Source: CAVZOY01 sp963777095 (GTDB lineage: Bacteria > Actinomycetota > Actinomycetes > Mycobacteriales > Geodermatophilaceae). Taken from it: DNA of 64,000 bases. Below are positions 41,324 through 50,595 of this stretch, piece by piece. Made by a program: the position numbers and the translations under genes. Where the stretch lies: contig CAVZOY010000006.1 in NCBI GenBank assembly GCA_963777095.1, positions 434,001 through 498,000 of the forward strand, in the 5' to 3' direction. A model generated the notes under the pieces. That model searched no databases and was not told the origin of the DNA. It saw nothing but the letters and a program-made list of their open reading frames with translations. The first letter of the stretch is position 1, and each line of letters begins with the position of its first letter.

Positions 41324-43030
41324 TTACTCGCTGATGGAGACCGTGGAGAAGTCCTCGGCGGTCAGCGGGCTGGGCTCCAGACCCTGCACGGTCTCCGCCA
41401 CCACGAGCGCCGGCGGCGAGTGCGAGACCGGGACGGCCGGCAGGTAGTCCATGATCAGCCGGTTCGCCTCCTGGTACAGCTCCGTCCGGTTGGCCGGGTC
41501 GGGCTCGGCGTCGGCCTCGGCCAGCGCGGCGAAGATCTCCGGAGCCTCGAAGGCGCCGAACTCCTCCTTGCTCTGCCCGTTCGCCCGCTCGGCGAAGAAG
41601 GTCCCGATGAAGTTGTAGGCGTCGTTGTAGTCACCGGTCCAGCCGAGCAGGTGGATGTCCGCCTCGCCGGCCTGCGCGGCCTGCAGGTAGTCCGGGCTCC
41701 ACGGCAGCGCCGTCGCCTCGATGGTGATCCCGACCTCCTCCAGGTCCTCGCTGATGACCTGGAACATCGCGGCCGGGTCCGGCAGGTACGGGCGGCTGAC
41801 GTCGGTCGGGTAGAAGAACTTCAGCGTGAGGTCCTCCTCGCCCGCCTCGGTGAGCAGCTCGCGGGCGCGCTCCGGGTCGTAGTCGTAGGTGGTGACGTCG
41901 TCGGCCCACCCGTCGACGGACGGCGGCAGGAAGTTGGTCGCGACCTCGGCGCCCTCGGGGAGCAGCGAGTTGACGATCGTCTCGCGGTCGATCGCGTGCG
42001 CGATCGCCTGCCGCACCTCGGGCTTCTGCAGTGCCGGGTTGGGCGACGTCCCTTCGACGTTCCCGCCGTTGATCCCCAGGTAGAGGATGTTGAACGGGTC
42101 GCGGACGAGCACCTGGGCGCCCTCGCCCTCGAGCGCCTCGTAGTCGGCCGGGGCCACGAAGTCGTAGCCGTCGATCGCCCCGGACTGGAACTCCTGTCGC
42201 CGGGTGTTCCCGTCCTCGATCGCGCGGAAGACGATCTCGTCGAGCAGCGCGGGCTCGCCCCAGTAGTCGTCGTTGCGGACGATGCTGACCTCGTTGTTAC
42301 CGCGGTCCCAGCTGTCGAACCGGAAGGGACCGGTGCCGGTCGGGTGCTCGAGCCCGTACTCCGAGTACTCGAACGCCTCCTCGTTGCCGGAGAGGTTGTC
42401 CGCGTCGTACTCCTCCAGCGCCGTGGGGCTCTGGATCGAGAAGCTCGGCAGGGTCAGCGCAGCGGGGAACCGGCTGGTGACCCGGTTGAGCGTGATGACG
42501 GCCGTCAGCTCGTCGGACGCCTCGCAGCCGGCGTAGATGTTGGGCACGTCCGGGGTGTCGGCGAACCCACCGAAGACGTCCTGCCAGTAGGCAGACGCGC
42601 TGGGGCTCTGGCCCAGGCCGGTGAAGTTGTACCAGCGCTCGAAGTTGAAGCAGACCGCGTCGGCGTTGAAGTCGGTGTCGTCGTGGAACTTGACACCGTC
42701 GCGCAGCGCGAAGGTGTACTCGAGCCCGTCCTCGCTGACCTCGTAGTCCTCGGCCAGACCGGGAACCGGCTCGACGCCGCCCGGCTCGGTGGTGAGCAGG
42801 GTCTCGTAGATCTGGCGGAGCACCCGGAAGGTCTCGCCGTCGCTCGCGAACGCCGGGTCGAGGTTCGTGGGGTCGGCGGTCGAGCCGAAGACGAGGGTGC
42901 CGCCGGACTGCTGCTCCTCACCGCCTTCGCCCTCGGGGGTGTCGCGTTCGCTGGAGGCGCAGGCACTCATGGTGACTGCGGTGAGCGCGGCTGCCGTGGC
43001 GGCCAACGCTCGGGAGGTACGACGCTGCAT
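41324..43030 (-). CDS. oppA: Peptide ABC transporter substrate-binding lipoprotein
   Basis: Intact 568-residue solute-binding protein of family 5. The N-terminus MQRRTSRALAATAAALTA is a signal peptide with lipobox VTMSACAS, so Cys24 is probably lipidated and membrane-anchored. GTLVFGSTADPTNLDPAFAS and LEYTFALRDGVKFHDD are SBP_bac_5 signatures, and HPTGTGPFRFDSWDRGN is also typical. First gene of oppABCDF. It captures oligopeptides outside the cell. TAGGGT on the minus strand (43142-43137) is a possible -10 box. Confidence 0.94.
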   Translation of the reverse strand: MQRRTSRALAATAAALTAVTMSACASSERDTPEGEGGEEQQSGGTLVFGSTADPTNLDPAFASDGETFRVLRQIYETLLTTEPGGVEPVPGLAEDYEVSEDGLEYTFALRDGVKFHDDTDFNADAVCFNFERWYNFTGLGQSPSASAYWQDVFGGFADTPDVPNIYAGCEASDELTAVITLNRVTSRFPAALTLPSFSIQSPTALEEYDADNLSGNEEAFEYSEYGLEHPTGTGPFRFDSWDRGNNEVSIVRNDDYWGEPALLDEIVFRAIEDGNTRRQEFQSGAIDGYDFVAPADYEALEGEGAQVLVRDPFNILYLGINGGNVEGTSPNPALQKPEVRQAIAHAIDRETIVNSLLPEGAEVATNFLPPSVDGWADDVTTYDYDPERARELLTEAGEEDLTLKFFYPTDVSRPYLPDPAAMFQVISEDLEEVGITIEATALPWSPDYLQAAQAGEADIHLLGWTGDYNDAYNFIGTFFAERANGQSKEEFGAFEAPEIFAALAEADAEPDPANRTELYQEANRLIMDYLPAVPVSHSPPALVVAETVQGLEPSPLTAEDFSTVSISE

Positions 43031-43295
43031 CGCGGAGAACCTGCCTTCTTGCGGCCCCGGTCCCGGACGTGCTCCGGGAACCGCGGCCGTGGACGCCGGA
43101 TCTTGCGGACCCGGACCTCGACGGATGTCTCCGCGACCCTAGGACCCGGTCCGCCGCGGGCGAGAGGTCCTCGGCCGCATCTACATCAAGCCGTGACCTG
43201 CGGTGACCCCTGCACTCACGCGCTACCTATGGCGCGACTCCGCGCTACGGTCCGCTCCTCGCTCGTTCCTCGCTGCGATGCTCCCGCAGCTGTCG
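43031..43295. other. Intergenic region between oppA and recR
   Basis: 265 bases with no convincing gene. It contains the probable oppA promoter region near 43137-43142. At about 43225-43285 there is a run of short CTCCTCGCTCGTTCCTCGCT-like sequence that looks like degenerate repeat material. No tRNA or clear terminator is seen. Confidence 0.5.
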
Positions 43296-43895
43296 TCACG
43301 CGCTGATGGTGCGGCGGCCCTCGAACGCCCGGCCCAGCGTGACCTCGTCGGCGTACTCGAGATCGCCGCCCACCGGCAGGCCGCTGGCCAACCGCGACAC
43401 GGTGAGACCGAGCGGGCCGACCAGCCGTGCCAGGTAGGCGGCCGTGGCCTCGCCCTCGAGGTTCGGGTCGGTCGCGATGATCAGCTCGGTGACCTCGCCG
43501 TCCATCAGCCGGGTCATCAGCTCCTTGACCCGCAGGTCGTCGGGGCCGACGCCCTCGATCGGGCTGATCGCCCCGCCGAGCACGTGGTAGCGGCCCCGGA
43601 ACTCCCGCGTGCGCTCGATGGCGACGACGTCCTTGGGCTCCTCGACGACGCAGATGACGTCGGTCACCCGCCGGGCGTCGCGGCAGATGCGGCACTGCTC
43701 GCCCTCGGCGACGTTGAAGCAGGTCACGCAGAAGCGGACCTCCTCCTGCACCCGCTTCAGCGCGGTGACCAGCCGGACCACGTCGGCGGACTCGGCGGCC
43801 AGCAGGTGGAACGCGATGCGCTGCGCGCTCTTCGGCCCCACCCCCGGCAGTCGGCCGAGCTCGTCGATCAGGTCCTGGACGGCGCCCTCGTACAC
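43296..43895 (-). CDS. recR: Recombination protein RecR
   Basis: Intact 199-residue RecR. An N-terminal helix-hairpin-helix (LGRLPGVGPKSAQRIAFHLL) is followed by the C4 zinc finger CVTCFNVAEGEQCRIC (about 57-72), the Toprim domain (ICVVEEPKDVVAIERT, then IIATDPNLEGEATAAYL) and a Walker-B-like C-terminus. With RecO and RecF it loads RecA at single-strand gaps. The GTG at 43895 starts VYEGAVQDLID. It is third in the order dnaX, ybaB, recR, which is conserved across bacteria. Confidence 0.97.
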   Translation of the reverse strand: MYEGAVQDLIDELGRLPGVGPKSAQRIAFHLLAAESADVVRLVTALKRVQEEVRFCVTCFNVAEGEQCRICRDARRVTDVICVVEEPKDVVAIERTREFRGRYHVLGGAISPIEGVGPDDLRVKELMTRLMDGEVTELIIATDPNLEGEATAAYLARLVGPLGLTVSRLASGLPVGGDLEYADEVTLGRAFEGRRTISA

Positions 43896-43914
43896 GGTTC
43901 TCCCCGCTCCCGGC

Positions 43915-44253
43915 TCAGAAGCCCGGGAGGCCCAGGCCCCCGCCGCCCAGGCCGCCGGTCAGCGGGCCCATCCGCTCGGCGGTCAGCTCGGCCGCCACCC
44001 GGGACGCGTCGCGCACCGCGGCCACGACGAGGTCCTGCAGCGTCTCGACGTCGTCCGGGTCGACGGCGGCCGGCGCGATGGTCAGCGCCCTCAGCTCTCC
44101 GGTGGCGGTCATCGTGGCGGTGACGAGCCCGCCGCCGGCCGAGCCGGTCACCTCGGTCTCGGACAGCTCCTCCTGCGCCGCGGCGAGGTCCTGCTGCATC
44201 TGCTGCGCCTGCTGGAGCAGCTGAGCCATGTCGGGCGGACCACCGGGGAACAT
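43915..44253 (-). CDS. ybaB: YbaB/EbfC family nucleoid-associated protein
   Basis: Intact 112-residue protein. MAQLLQQAQQMQQDLAAAQE and VTGSAGGGLVTATMTATGEL are the two signature regions of YbaB DNA-binding dimers. The Gly-rich C-terminus (GGLGGGGLGLPGF) is longer than in E. coli. The frame has an in-frame ATG at position 9 (MAQLLQQ) that would give a shorter protein; the upstream ATG at 44253 gives a better spacing from dnaX. Confidence 0.93.
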   Translation of the reverse strand: MFPGGPPDMAQLLQQAQQMQQDLAAAQEELSETEVTGSAGGGLVTATMTATGELRALTIAPAAVDPDDVETLQDLVVAAVRDASRVAAELTAERMGPLTGGLGGGGLGLPGF

Positions 44254-44302
44254 GGACCGAGCGTAGGCGCAGGAGGCGACATCCGGCCGCAGGCCGGAGC
44301 GG

Positions 44303-46501
44303 TCACTCGTCGACGGGGCGGGCCCCCAGCTGGGCGCGCAGCAGCGACAGGGCCGCCTGCTCGGGGTCGACCGCGGGGGTGTCGTCGACGGGTGCGCCCG
44401 CGGCCTCCGCGGCGTGCTGGGCCACCAGTTCGCGCTCCTCGCGCTCCTCGGCGGCGCGCGCGGCCTCGCGGGCGGTCTCCGCGGACACCTTGGCGCCGGC
44501 CGACGCCCCGGCCCCCTCGACGACCGCCTCGACCCGCCAGCGGACGCCGAGCAACTCGTTGAGCGCCTCGCGGAGCACGTCCTTGTTCAGGTCGTCGGAG
44601 ATCCGGCGGGCCAGTGCCGGCGACTGAGTCGAGAGGGTCAGCACTCCCCCGGCCAGCTGGTGCACCTGCGCGTTCTTGAGCAGCGCCTCGGTCGTGCGCT
44701 TGTGCCGCTTGACCACCGACAGCAGTTCCGGCCAGATCCGGCGGACGTCGCTGGTGGTGAGCTCGCCGTCCGCGGCCTGCTCGGGCAGTGCCGCCACGAG
44801 TGGAGTGGGCTCGCCGCCCCGCGGCGCGGGGCTGTGCTCGGCCGCGGCGCGCGGCGGAGCGGAGGGCGCCTCGGTGTGCTCGACGCGCTCGGCGGCTGCT
44901 TTCGCGGCAGCGGGCTGGGCCGGGTGCGGCCAGTCCTCGTCGTCGGAGGGCTCCGGCGGCAGCGGGATGTCGGGCTCGCCGGTCGCCGCCCGTGACGGCG
45001 CCGCAGGCCCCGGTTGCGCGGGGACCTCGACCGGCGCCTGCTTCGCAGGGGGCGCCGCCGCCGCGGCGGCTGCTCCGGAGCCGGGCTTGACGGTCTCCGG
45101 CCAGTCGTCGGTGGCCGGTGCCGGAGCGCCGGGTGCGGAGGCTGCCGGGGAGGCGGACGCGGGCGCGCTGGGTGCCCGGGACGGACGGGTGTACTCGCGA
45201 CGGGCGGTGGTCGACGCCGACGCCGCGGGCGCCGCCGGCGCCACGGGAGCGGCCGGGACCGGCGCCTGGATCGCGGGCGCTGCGGGGGCGGCACGCTCGA
45301 ACGGCTCGGCCACGGCCGGCCGGCCGGCGTGCTCGCCGGCGATCGACATCCGGCGCTCGAGCCGTTCGAGGCGCTGCAGCATGGCCGCGGACGACCCGTC
45401 GGTGGCCGGCAGCAGCATGCGCGCGCAGACCAGTTCGAGCAGCAGTCGCGGCGCCGTCGTCCCGCGCATCTCGGTGAGGCCGTCGTGCACGGTGTCGGCC
45501 ATGCGCGAGAGCGTCGCCGAGCCCAGCGCCTGGGCCTGGGAGCTCATCAGGTCGAGCCGGTCGGGCGGGCAGTCGAGAAGACCGTTGCCGCCGGCCTCCG
45601 GCACGGCGTCCAGGACGATGAGGTCGCGCAGCCGGTCGAGCAGGTCGGTGGCGAACCGCCGCGGGTCGTGCCCCGCCTCGACCACGCGGTCGACCGCCCG
45701 GAACACCGCCGGCGCGTCGTGGGCGGCGAGCGCGTCGATCGTCTCGTCGAGCAGCGCGTCGTCGGTGACGCCGAGCAGGCCGACCGCCGTCCGGTAGGTG
45801 ACGCCCTCGGCGCCGGCCCCGGCGAGCATCTGGTCGAGGATCGACAGCGAGTCGCGCACCGAGCCACCGCCGGCACGCACGACCAGCGGGAAGACGGTCG
45901 GTTCGACCGTGACGCCCTCGGCGGCGCAGGTCTTCTCGAGCAGCCCGCGCAGGGTCGCCGGCGGGACCAACCGGAACGGATAGTGGTGGGTGCGCGAGCG
46001 GATGGTCGGCAGCACCTTGTCCGGCTCGGTGGTGGCGAAGACGAAGACGAGGAACTCCGGCGGCTCCTCGACGACCTTGAGCAGGGCGTTGAAGCCCTGC
46101 GTGGTCACCATGTGCGCCTCGTCGATGATGTAGACCTTGTAGCGGCTGTGGACGGGGGCGAAGAAGGCGCGTTCGCGCAGGTCGCGCGCGTCCTCGACGC
46201 CACCGTGGCTGGCCGCGTCGATCTCGATGACGTCGATCGAGCCGGGGCCGTCGGGCGCCAGCGACACGCACGAGGTGCAGACGCCGCACGGCGTCGACGT
46301 CGGCCCCTGCTCGCAGTTGAGGGAGCGGGCGAGGATGCGCGCCGACGACGTCTTGCCGCAGCCGCGCGGGCCGCTGAACAGGTAGGCGTGGTTGATCCGG
46401 CCGCCGTCCACCGCGTTGACCAGCGGTGTCGTGACGTGCTCCTGCCCGACCACCTCGGCGAAGGTCGCCGGGCGGTACTTGCGGTAGAGCGCCAGTGCCA
46501 C
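44303..46501 (-). CDS. dnaX: DNA polymerase III subunits gamma and tau
   Basis: Intact 732-residue clamp-loader ATPase. MALALYRKYRPATFAEVVGQ is the universal start; GPRGCGKTSS (44-53) is Walker A, a zinc-binding Cys set lies in LNCEQGPTSTPCGVCTSC, VYIIDEAHMV is Walker B and FATTEPDKVLPTIRSR the sensor 1/arginine finger region. After about residue 370 comes a long Ala/Pro-rich linker, then a C-terminal tau domain (LLSVVKRHKRTTEALLKNAQ). No programmed frameshift site was identified, so a separate gamma product is not predicted. Confidence 0.97.
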   Translation of the reverse strand: MALALYRKYRPATFAEVVGQEHVTTPLVNAVDGGRINHAYLFSGPRGCGKTSSARILARSLNCEQGPTSTPCGVCTSCVSLAPDGPGSIDVIEIDAASHGGVEDARDLRERAFFAPVHSRYKVYIIDEAHMVTTQGFNALLKVVEEPPEFLVFVFATTEPDKVLPTIRSRTHHYPFRLVPPATLRGLLEKTCAAEGVTVEPTVFPLVVRAGGGSVRDSLSILDQMLAGAGAEGVTYRTAVGLLGVTDDALLDETIDALAAHDAPAVFRAVDRVVEAGHDPRRFATDLLDRLRDLIVLDAVPEAGGNGLLDCPPDRLDLMSSQAQALGSATLSRMADTVHDGLTEMRGTTAPRLLLELVCARMLLPATDGSSAAMLQRLERLERRMSIAGEHAGRPAVAEPFERAAPAAPAIQAPVPAAPVAPAAPAASASTTARREYTRPSRAPSAPASASPAASAPGAPAPATDDWPETVKPGSGAAAAAAAPPAKQAPVEVPAQPGPAAPSRAATGEPDIPLPPEPSDDEDWPHPAQPAAAKAAAERVEHTEAPSAPPRAAAEHSPAPRGGEPTPLVAALPEQAADGELTTSDVRRIWPELLSVVKRHKRTTEALLKNAQVHQLAGGVLTLSTQSPALARRISDDLNKDVLREALNELLGVRWRVEAVVEGAGASAGAKVSAETAREAARAAEEREERELVAQHAAEAAGAPVDDTPAVDPEQAALSLLRAQLGARPVDE

Positions 46502-46570
46502 GCGGCGAGATTACGTGCCCCCACCGACGTCCCGGCACGTCCTTCCGGCGGGACGCGATTGACTCCGCCC

Positions 46571-47360
46571 ATGCCGCTGCACGTGGACCGGCGAGGCACC
46601 GGACCGGTTCTCCTCGTCCTGCCGTCGTTCCGGTTCGACTCCCGAGCCATGGCCGCCGTGGTCGAGCCCCTCCTCGGCCCGGACCCGGGCTGGACGCGCC
46701 TCTACGTGGACCTGCCCGGCACCGGCCGGTCGGCTCCCACGGAGCCCCGGTCGGACGCCGTCCTCGACGCGGTGGTGCGGACGGTCGAGGCGACGGTCGG
46801 CGCCGGACGTCTCGCCGTCACGGGCTGGTCGTACGGCGGGTTCCTCGCCGCCGGTCTCGTCCGGCGGCTGCCGGGGCGGGTCGTCGGCCTGCAGATGGTG
46901 TGCTCGGGGCTCCGGATCCGGCCGGGGGACCGCGACCTCACCGGTGTGCTCCCGTCCGTCCCGGAGCCCGGATGGCTCGACGCGGTGCCGGCGCACCTGC
47001 ACGAGCACCTCGGCGCGGCCGTGGGGGTGCAGACCGCCGAGGTCGCCGCGAGGGTCGCCGCCGTCCTGGCCCAGATCGGCCCCGGCGACGAGGACCACCT
47101 CACTCGCCTGCAGCGCGACGGCTTCGTCCTCTCCGACCAGGACGCGGAGAACGTCGCTGGACGGGCCGGTGTCCCTGCTGGCCGGACGGCGCGACCGGCT
47201 GGCGGGGTACCGGGGCCTGTACGACGCGCTCGACTCGTTCCCCGGCGCCGAGTACGTGCTCGCGGCCGACGCCGGCCACTACCTCCCCGTCGAGGACCCC
47301 GGACTGCTCGCCGCCGCGACCTCCCGGTGGCTGGACCGCTGCCGACCGCTTCTGGGCTGA
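46571..47360 (+). CDS. Alpha/beta hydrolase
   Basis: About 263 residues. VLLVLPSFRFDSRAMAAVVE and LPGTGRSAPTEPRSDAVLDA are the N-terminal hydrolase core, GWSYGGFLAAGLVRRLPGRV holds the nucleophile Ser, SLLAGRRDRLAGYRGL the acid residue and DAGHYLPVEDPGLL the catalytic His. One extra base near 47153-47156 breaks the frame; corrected, the joint is ENVLDGPVSLLAG. Substrate unknown. The ATG at 46571 lies 69 bases from the divergent dnaX start. Confidence 0.87.
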
Positions 47361-47460
47361 CTGCCGGCCGCCCCGTTAGTCCGACCGATACAGAACGGGG
47401 TGGGGCCGCCGGCCGGTCCCGACGCGTCAACGGGGTGGAGCCGGACCAGCAGGAGGACGG

Positions 47461-47976
47461 ATGAGGGACCAGCGGGACGAGGAGTTCACCTCGTTCGTCG
47501 TGGAGCGCGGCGCCGCGCTGCTGCGCACCGCCTGCCTGATGACCGGCGACCGGCAGCACGGCGAGGACCTCGTGCAGACGACGCTCGCCAAGGCCTACGG
47601 ATCCTGGGCGAAGGTGCGCCGGGCCGACGAACCGATGGCCTACGTCCGCCGGATCATGGTGAACACCCACCTCAGCCGGCTGCGTCGCTTCATGTCGACC
47701 GAGCAGGTCATCGAGGTGGTGCCCGACCGGGGTACCGCCGACTCCCAGGCCGCGCACGCCGATCGCGACGAGATGCGGCGCGCGCTGCTGCAGCTCTCGC
47801 CGCGGGTGCGCACCGCCGTCGTCCTCCGGTACTTCGAGGACCTCTCCGAGGCCGAGACCGCCCGCGTCATGGGCTGCTCGGCCAGCACCGTCAACAACCA
47901 CGTCTCCAAGGGCCTGGCCGCGTTGCGCGCGCTGCTCGCCCCCGAGACCGCAGCGACGCCCGGGAGGACCGCGTGA
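47461..47976 (+). CDS. SigE-family RNA polymerase sigma factor (ECF type)
   Basis: Intact 171-residue sigma factor. Region 2 has FVVERGAALLRTACLMTGDR and AEDLVQ-like GEDLVQTTLAKAY, and region 4 has LQLSPRVRTAVVLRYFEDLS and MGCSASTVNNHVSKGLAALR (helix-turn-helix). This is the actinobacterial SigE family (TIGR02983), in which the next gene is often a membrane protein acting as anti-sigma factor. Its stop overlaps the start of that gene by 4 bases (GTGA). TACAGA at about 47392 may be its -10 box. Confidence 0.93.
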   Translation: MRDQRDEEFTSFVVERGAALLRTACLMTGDRQHGEDLVQTTLAKAYGSWAKVRRADEPMAYVRRIMVNTHLSRLRRFMSTEQVIEVVPDRGTADSQAAHADRDEMRRALLQLSPRVRTAVVLRYFEDLSEAETARVMGCSASTVNNHVSKGLAALRALLAPETAATPGRTA

Positions 47977-49290
47977 ACGAGCTGCAGCTGCACGACCGCC
48001 TGAGCGACCTGGCCGACGACCTGGCGCCGGGCGACGACCCGTTCGAGCTGGTGGCCGGCGCCCGCGCCCTGCACCGCGCGTCGCCGGCGCACCCGCATCG
48101 GGGTGGCCGGTGCGGCGGTGGCCGTCGCGCTGGTGGCGGTGGGCGTCCCCACGGCGGTCGGCAGCCTGTCCGCGCACGATCGTCCTGACGTCGCCGCTCC
48201 GACCAGCACGCCGGCCGCGATCCCCTCCGGCCTGCCGAGCGAGGACGCCGGGTTGCGGCGCATCGCGCCCGATCTCGCCGCCGATCTGGACGAGGCGGGT
48301 CCGGTCGCCGCACCGGACGCCTCGCTCGACTACCGATGCCCCGACGTGGCCCCGCTGCTGAGCGAATGGACCGGACTGCCGATAGCCGAGGACGGGAGCG
48401 GGACGACCCAGTACCTCACGACGGACGGCTGCCGCTGGACCACCGATTCTGGGCCGCTCGCCCTTCCGAAGGTCATGGTCCGGCTGGTCCTCTCGAACGA
48501 TCCCCGAGCCACCGCGGCCTCGGTGGTCCTTGGGATGGAGAGCGCCCCAGCGGGAAGCGGGTGCAGGTGGACGAGTCTTCCCGTCGGAACCGCGTCGGGC
48601 GCCTTGCAGCAGTGCAGCGCCGGAGGGACGTCGACCGGGTGGACCGTGACGATGCTCGACGCGGACGGCACCGGTGCCTGGATCCTCGAGGCCGGCGTCG
48701 GGTCGGCCGTACCGGAGCGGTACGACATCGCGCTCAGCGCGATGGTGGCGTTGTGGCGAGTCGTCCACAGCGGTCTGCAGGACGGCCCCTCGGCGACTTC
48801 CGACTCCGGGATCGCCGCCGCCGAGGAGATGGCCGAGCGGGTCGCCGAGGCGGCCCCGAACCTCTCTCTAGCCTCCCCCTCGGACGGCGCGACCTGCCCC
48901 GAGGCACCGGACCTCGCCCGGTTCGGCATCGAGCTGCGGTCGGGTGGAACCGTCACCGCCGAGGCCGGCTGCGTCTGGTCGGCGGTGTCGGGCCGAGTAC
49001 CGGGGACCACGCCGGTCATGGCCGCTCTGCACTACTACGCGGAGGCGCTGCCACCTGTGCGGGCGATCCTCTGCCCGTCCGCTCCGCTACCGGGGTCGGC
49101 CACCGAGGCGGTCGTGGAGAAGGCGTGCGGGTCAGGCGCCTCCGGCGCGTGGACGCTGACCGTCCCGGAGTCCGGCGGGGGTGGCTGGGTGTTCTCGGTC
49201 GCGGGGAATCCCGAGGACCCGTTGAGCACGGAGTCGACGCTCCTCGAGCTGCTGCCGGCGCTCGTGCAGGCGACCGACGAGACCTGGTGA
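47973..49290 (+). CDS. Membrane protein partner of the SigE-family sigma factor
   Basis: About 438 residues. A cytoplasmic N-terminus of about 40 residues (NELQLHDRLSDLADDLAPGD) is followed by one membrane segment (GVAGAAVAVALVAVGVPTAV, about 47-66) and a large extracytoplasmic region with two similar halves, each with paired Cys and Trp (YRCPDVAPLL...CRWTTD and TCPEAPDLAR...CVWSAV). This fits an anti-sigma-like sensor, but no zinc-binding ASD motif is seen, so the role is inferred from context. One extra base near 48080-48093 breaks the frame before the membrane segment. The GTG at 47973 overlaps the sigma factor stop. Confidence 0.7.
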
Positions 49291-49300
49291 GCGCGTAAAA

Positions 49301-49390
49301 GGGACCCCTCGCGCACCCGCCAGAGCCTGCTTATCCTTGCTGCCTTCCGGCCCTGGGGAGGTTCACAGGGTGACGCCACGCGAGGGGTCT
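49301..49390 (-). ncRNA. ffs: Signal recognition particle RNA, small bacterial type (4.5S)
   Basis: The minus strand carries the invariant SRP domain IV core: GGCCGGAAGGCAGCAAGGAT followed by AAGCAGGC. The ends pair (GACCCCTCGCG with CGCGAGGGGTC), closing a single hairpin of about 90 bases. This RNA binds Ffh and targets membrane proteins. The ends are placed from the terminal helix. Confidence 0.93.
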
Positions 49391-49397
49391 GCCGTCC

Positions 49398-49403
49398 ACT
49401 GTA
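49398..49403 (-). promoter_or_regulatory. -10 box of the SRP RNA gene
   Basis: Minus-strand TACAGT, 7-8 bases before the 5' end of the SRP RNA terminal helix. A good match to the actinobacterial -10 consensus. Confidence 0.55.
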
Positions 49404-49452
49404 GAGGAACGCGTTCGCCCGGCGGACGAGCCGCCCGCTAGCCTTCCGTGCC

Positions 49453-49488
49453 ATGACGGCCCTCGTGCTGCCCCCTCCTCGCTCCTGA
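49453..49488 (+). CDS. Possible leader peptide upstream of the EamA exporter
   Basis: An 11-codon frame, ATG at 49453 to TGA at 49486, encoding MTALVLPPPRS. TAGCCT at 49439-49444 is a -10-like box 8 bases before the ATG, so it may be leaderless. It is followed by GC-rich inverted sequence around 49490-49515 and, about 105 bases later, the exporter start. The triple Pro could stall ribosomes. Too short to prove by sequence alone. Confidence 0.35.
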   Translation: MTALVLPPPRS

Positions 49489-49593
49489 CCCGGAGCGCCG
49501 GGGGCTCCCCCCGCACCTGAGCAGGCTCAGCACCTGCCGGTCGTCCGCGCTCCGGATCCCGCGACTCCCGTCCGGATCTGCTCCAGGAGCGTC

Positions 49594-50595
49594 ATGTCCA
49601 CCGAAACCTCGCACCGCCCGTCCGCCGCAGCGCGGCACGGTTTCCTGCTCGTCGTCCTCGCCGGGGTGTGCTGGGGCACCTCCGGCGTCAGCGGCTCGAT
49701 CGTGCTCGAGCGCACCGACCTCCAGGCGCTCGACATCGCCTGGCACCGCATGGCCATCGCGGCGGTCGCGCTGGGCGTCGTCCACGTCCTCACGCGCCGC
49801 CGGCGAGCGGCCGCGCCGTCCGAGCGTCCGACCCGCGACGTCGTCGTCCGCCTGGCGCTCGTCGCGGCCGGACTGGCCGCCTACCAGCTCCTCTACTTCG
49901 CCGCCGTCACGGCCGCCGGCGTCAGCATCGCCACGCTCGTCGCGCTCGGCCTCGCGCCGCTGCTCATCGCCGTCGGGGCGACCCTGCTCGGCCACGGCCG
50001 GCCGGACAGGGCGACCGTGGTCGCGCTCACCGTGGCCCTGGTCGGCCTGGTGCTGCTGGTCGGCATCTCCGCCGGGGAGACGGGGACGGCCGTCGTGCTC
50101 GGCGCCCTGCTGGCCACGGGCTCGGCGCTCGGCTACGCCGTGGTGACCCTCGCCGGCGGCGGGATTCCCGCCGGGGTGCCGGTGACGCTGGTCGGCTTCG
50201 CCGGCGGCGCGCTCCTGCTCACGCCGGTGGCGCTCGCCGTGGGCATGCGCTTCACCGCCGAGCCGGTCGCGCTGGCGACGCTGCTCTACCTCGGCGTCGT
50301 GCCGACCGCGCTCGCGTACGCCCTGTTCTTCACCGGCATCAAGACGGTGCCGGGCGCGGTGGCGTCGATCGTGACGCTGCTGGAGCCGCTGACCGCGACC
50401 GCGCTGGCGACGGCGTTCCTCGGTGAGCGGCTGGCCCCCGCCGCGCTGGCCGGTGGCCTGCTGGTGCTCGCCGCCGTGGCGGGGCTCTACGTGCGCAGGC
50501 TGCGGGAGGGCTCCAGGGTCGCCAGGACGGCGCGGTGGACCGCCTCGGAGGAGCGGTCGTCCAGCGCGGCGACGGCGGTGCGCGCCGACCCGTAG
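49594..50595 (+). CDS. EamA/DMT family transporter
   Basis: 333-residue drug/metabolite transporter superfamily protein with ten likely membrane segments in two EamA repeats. LLVVLAGVCWGTSGVSGSIV opens repeat 1, and LLEPLTATALATAFLGERLA is the signature end of repeat 2. Members export amino acids, sugars or drugs. The last membrane segment ends near AGLYVRRLREG at about residue 306, yet the frame continues for 27 more residues and overlaps the 3' end of the HAL-like gene by 109 bases; a missed base near 50510 could explain this. The ATG at 49594 follows CCAGGAGCGTC. Confidence 0.88.
   Translation: MSTETSHRPSAAARHGFLLVVLAGVCWGTSGVSGSIVLERTDLQALDIAWHRMAIAAVALGVVHVLTRRRRAAAPSERPTRDVVVRLALVAAGLAAYQLLYFAAVTAAGVSIATLVALGLAPLLIAVGATLLGHGRPDRATVVALTVALVGLVLLVGISAGETGTAVVLGALLATGSALGYAVVTLAGGGIPAGVPVTLVGFAGGALLLTPVALAVGMRFTAEPVALATLLYLGVVPTALAYALFFTGIKTVPGAVASIVTLLEPLTATALATAFLGERLAPAALAGGLLVLAAVAGLYVRRLREGSRVARTARWTASEERSSSAATAVRADP

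Noticed and set aside
40458..43306. Long plus-strand frames opposite oppB and oppA
   Set aside because: No motifs, composition is biased to Arg/Val/Gly/Asp as expected for antisense frames, and the minus-strand genes are complete.
44303..46501. dnaX programmed frameshift giving a gamma product
   Set aside because: No A-rich slippery heptamer is present, and the full tau frame is open.
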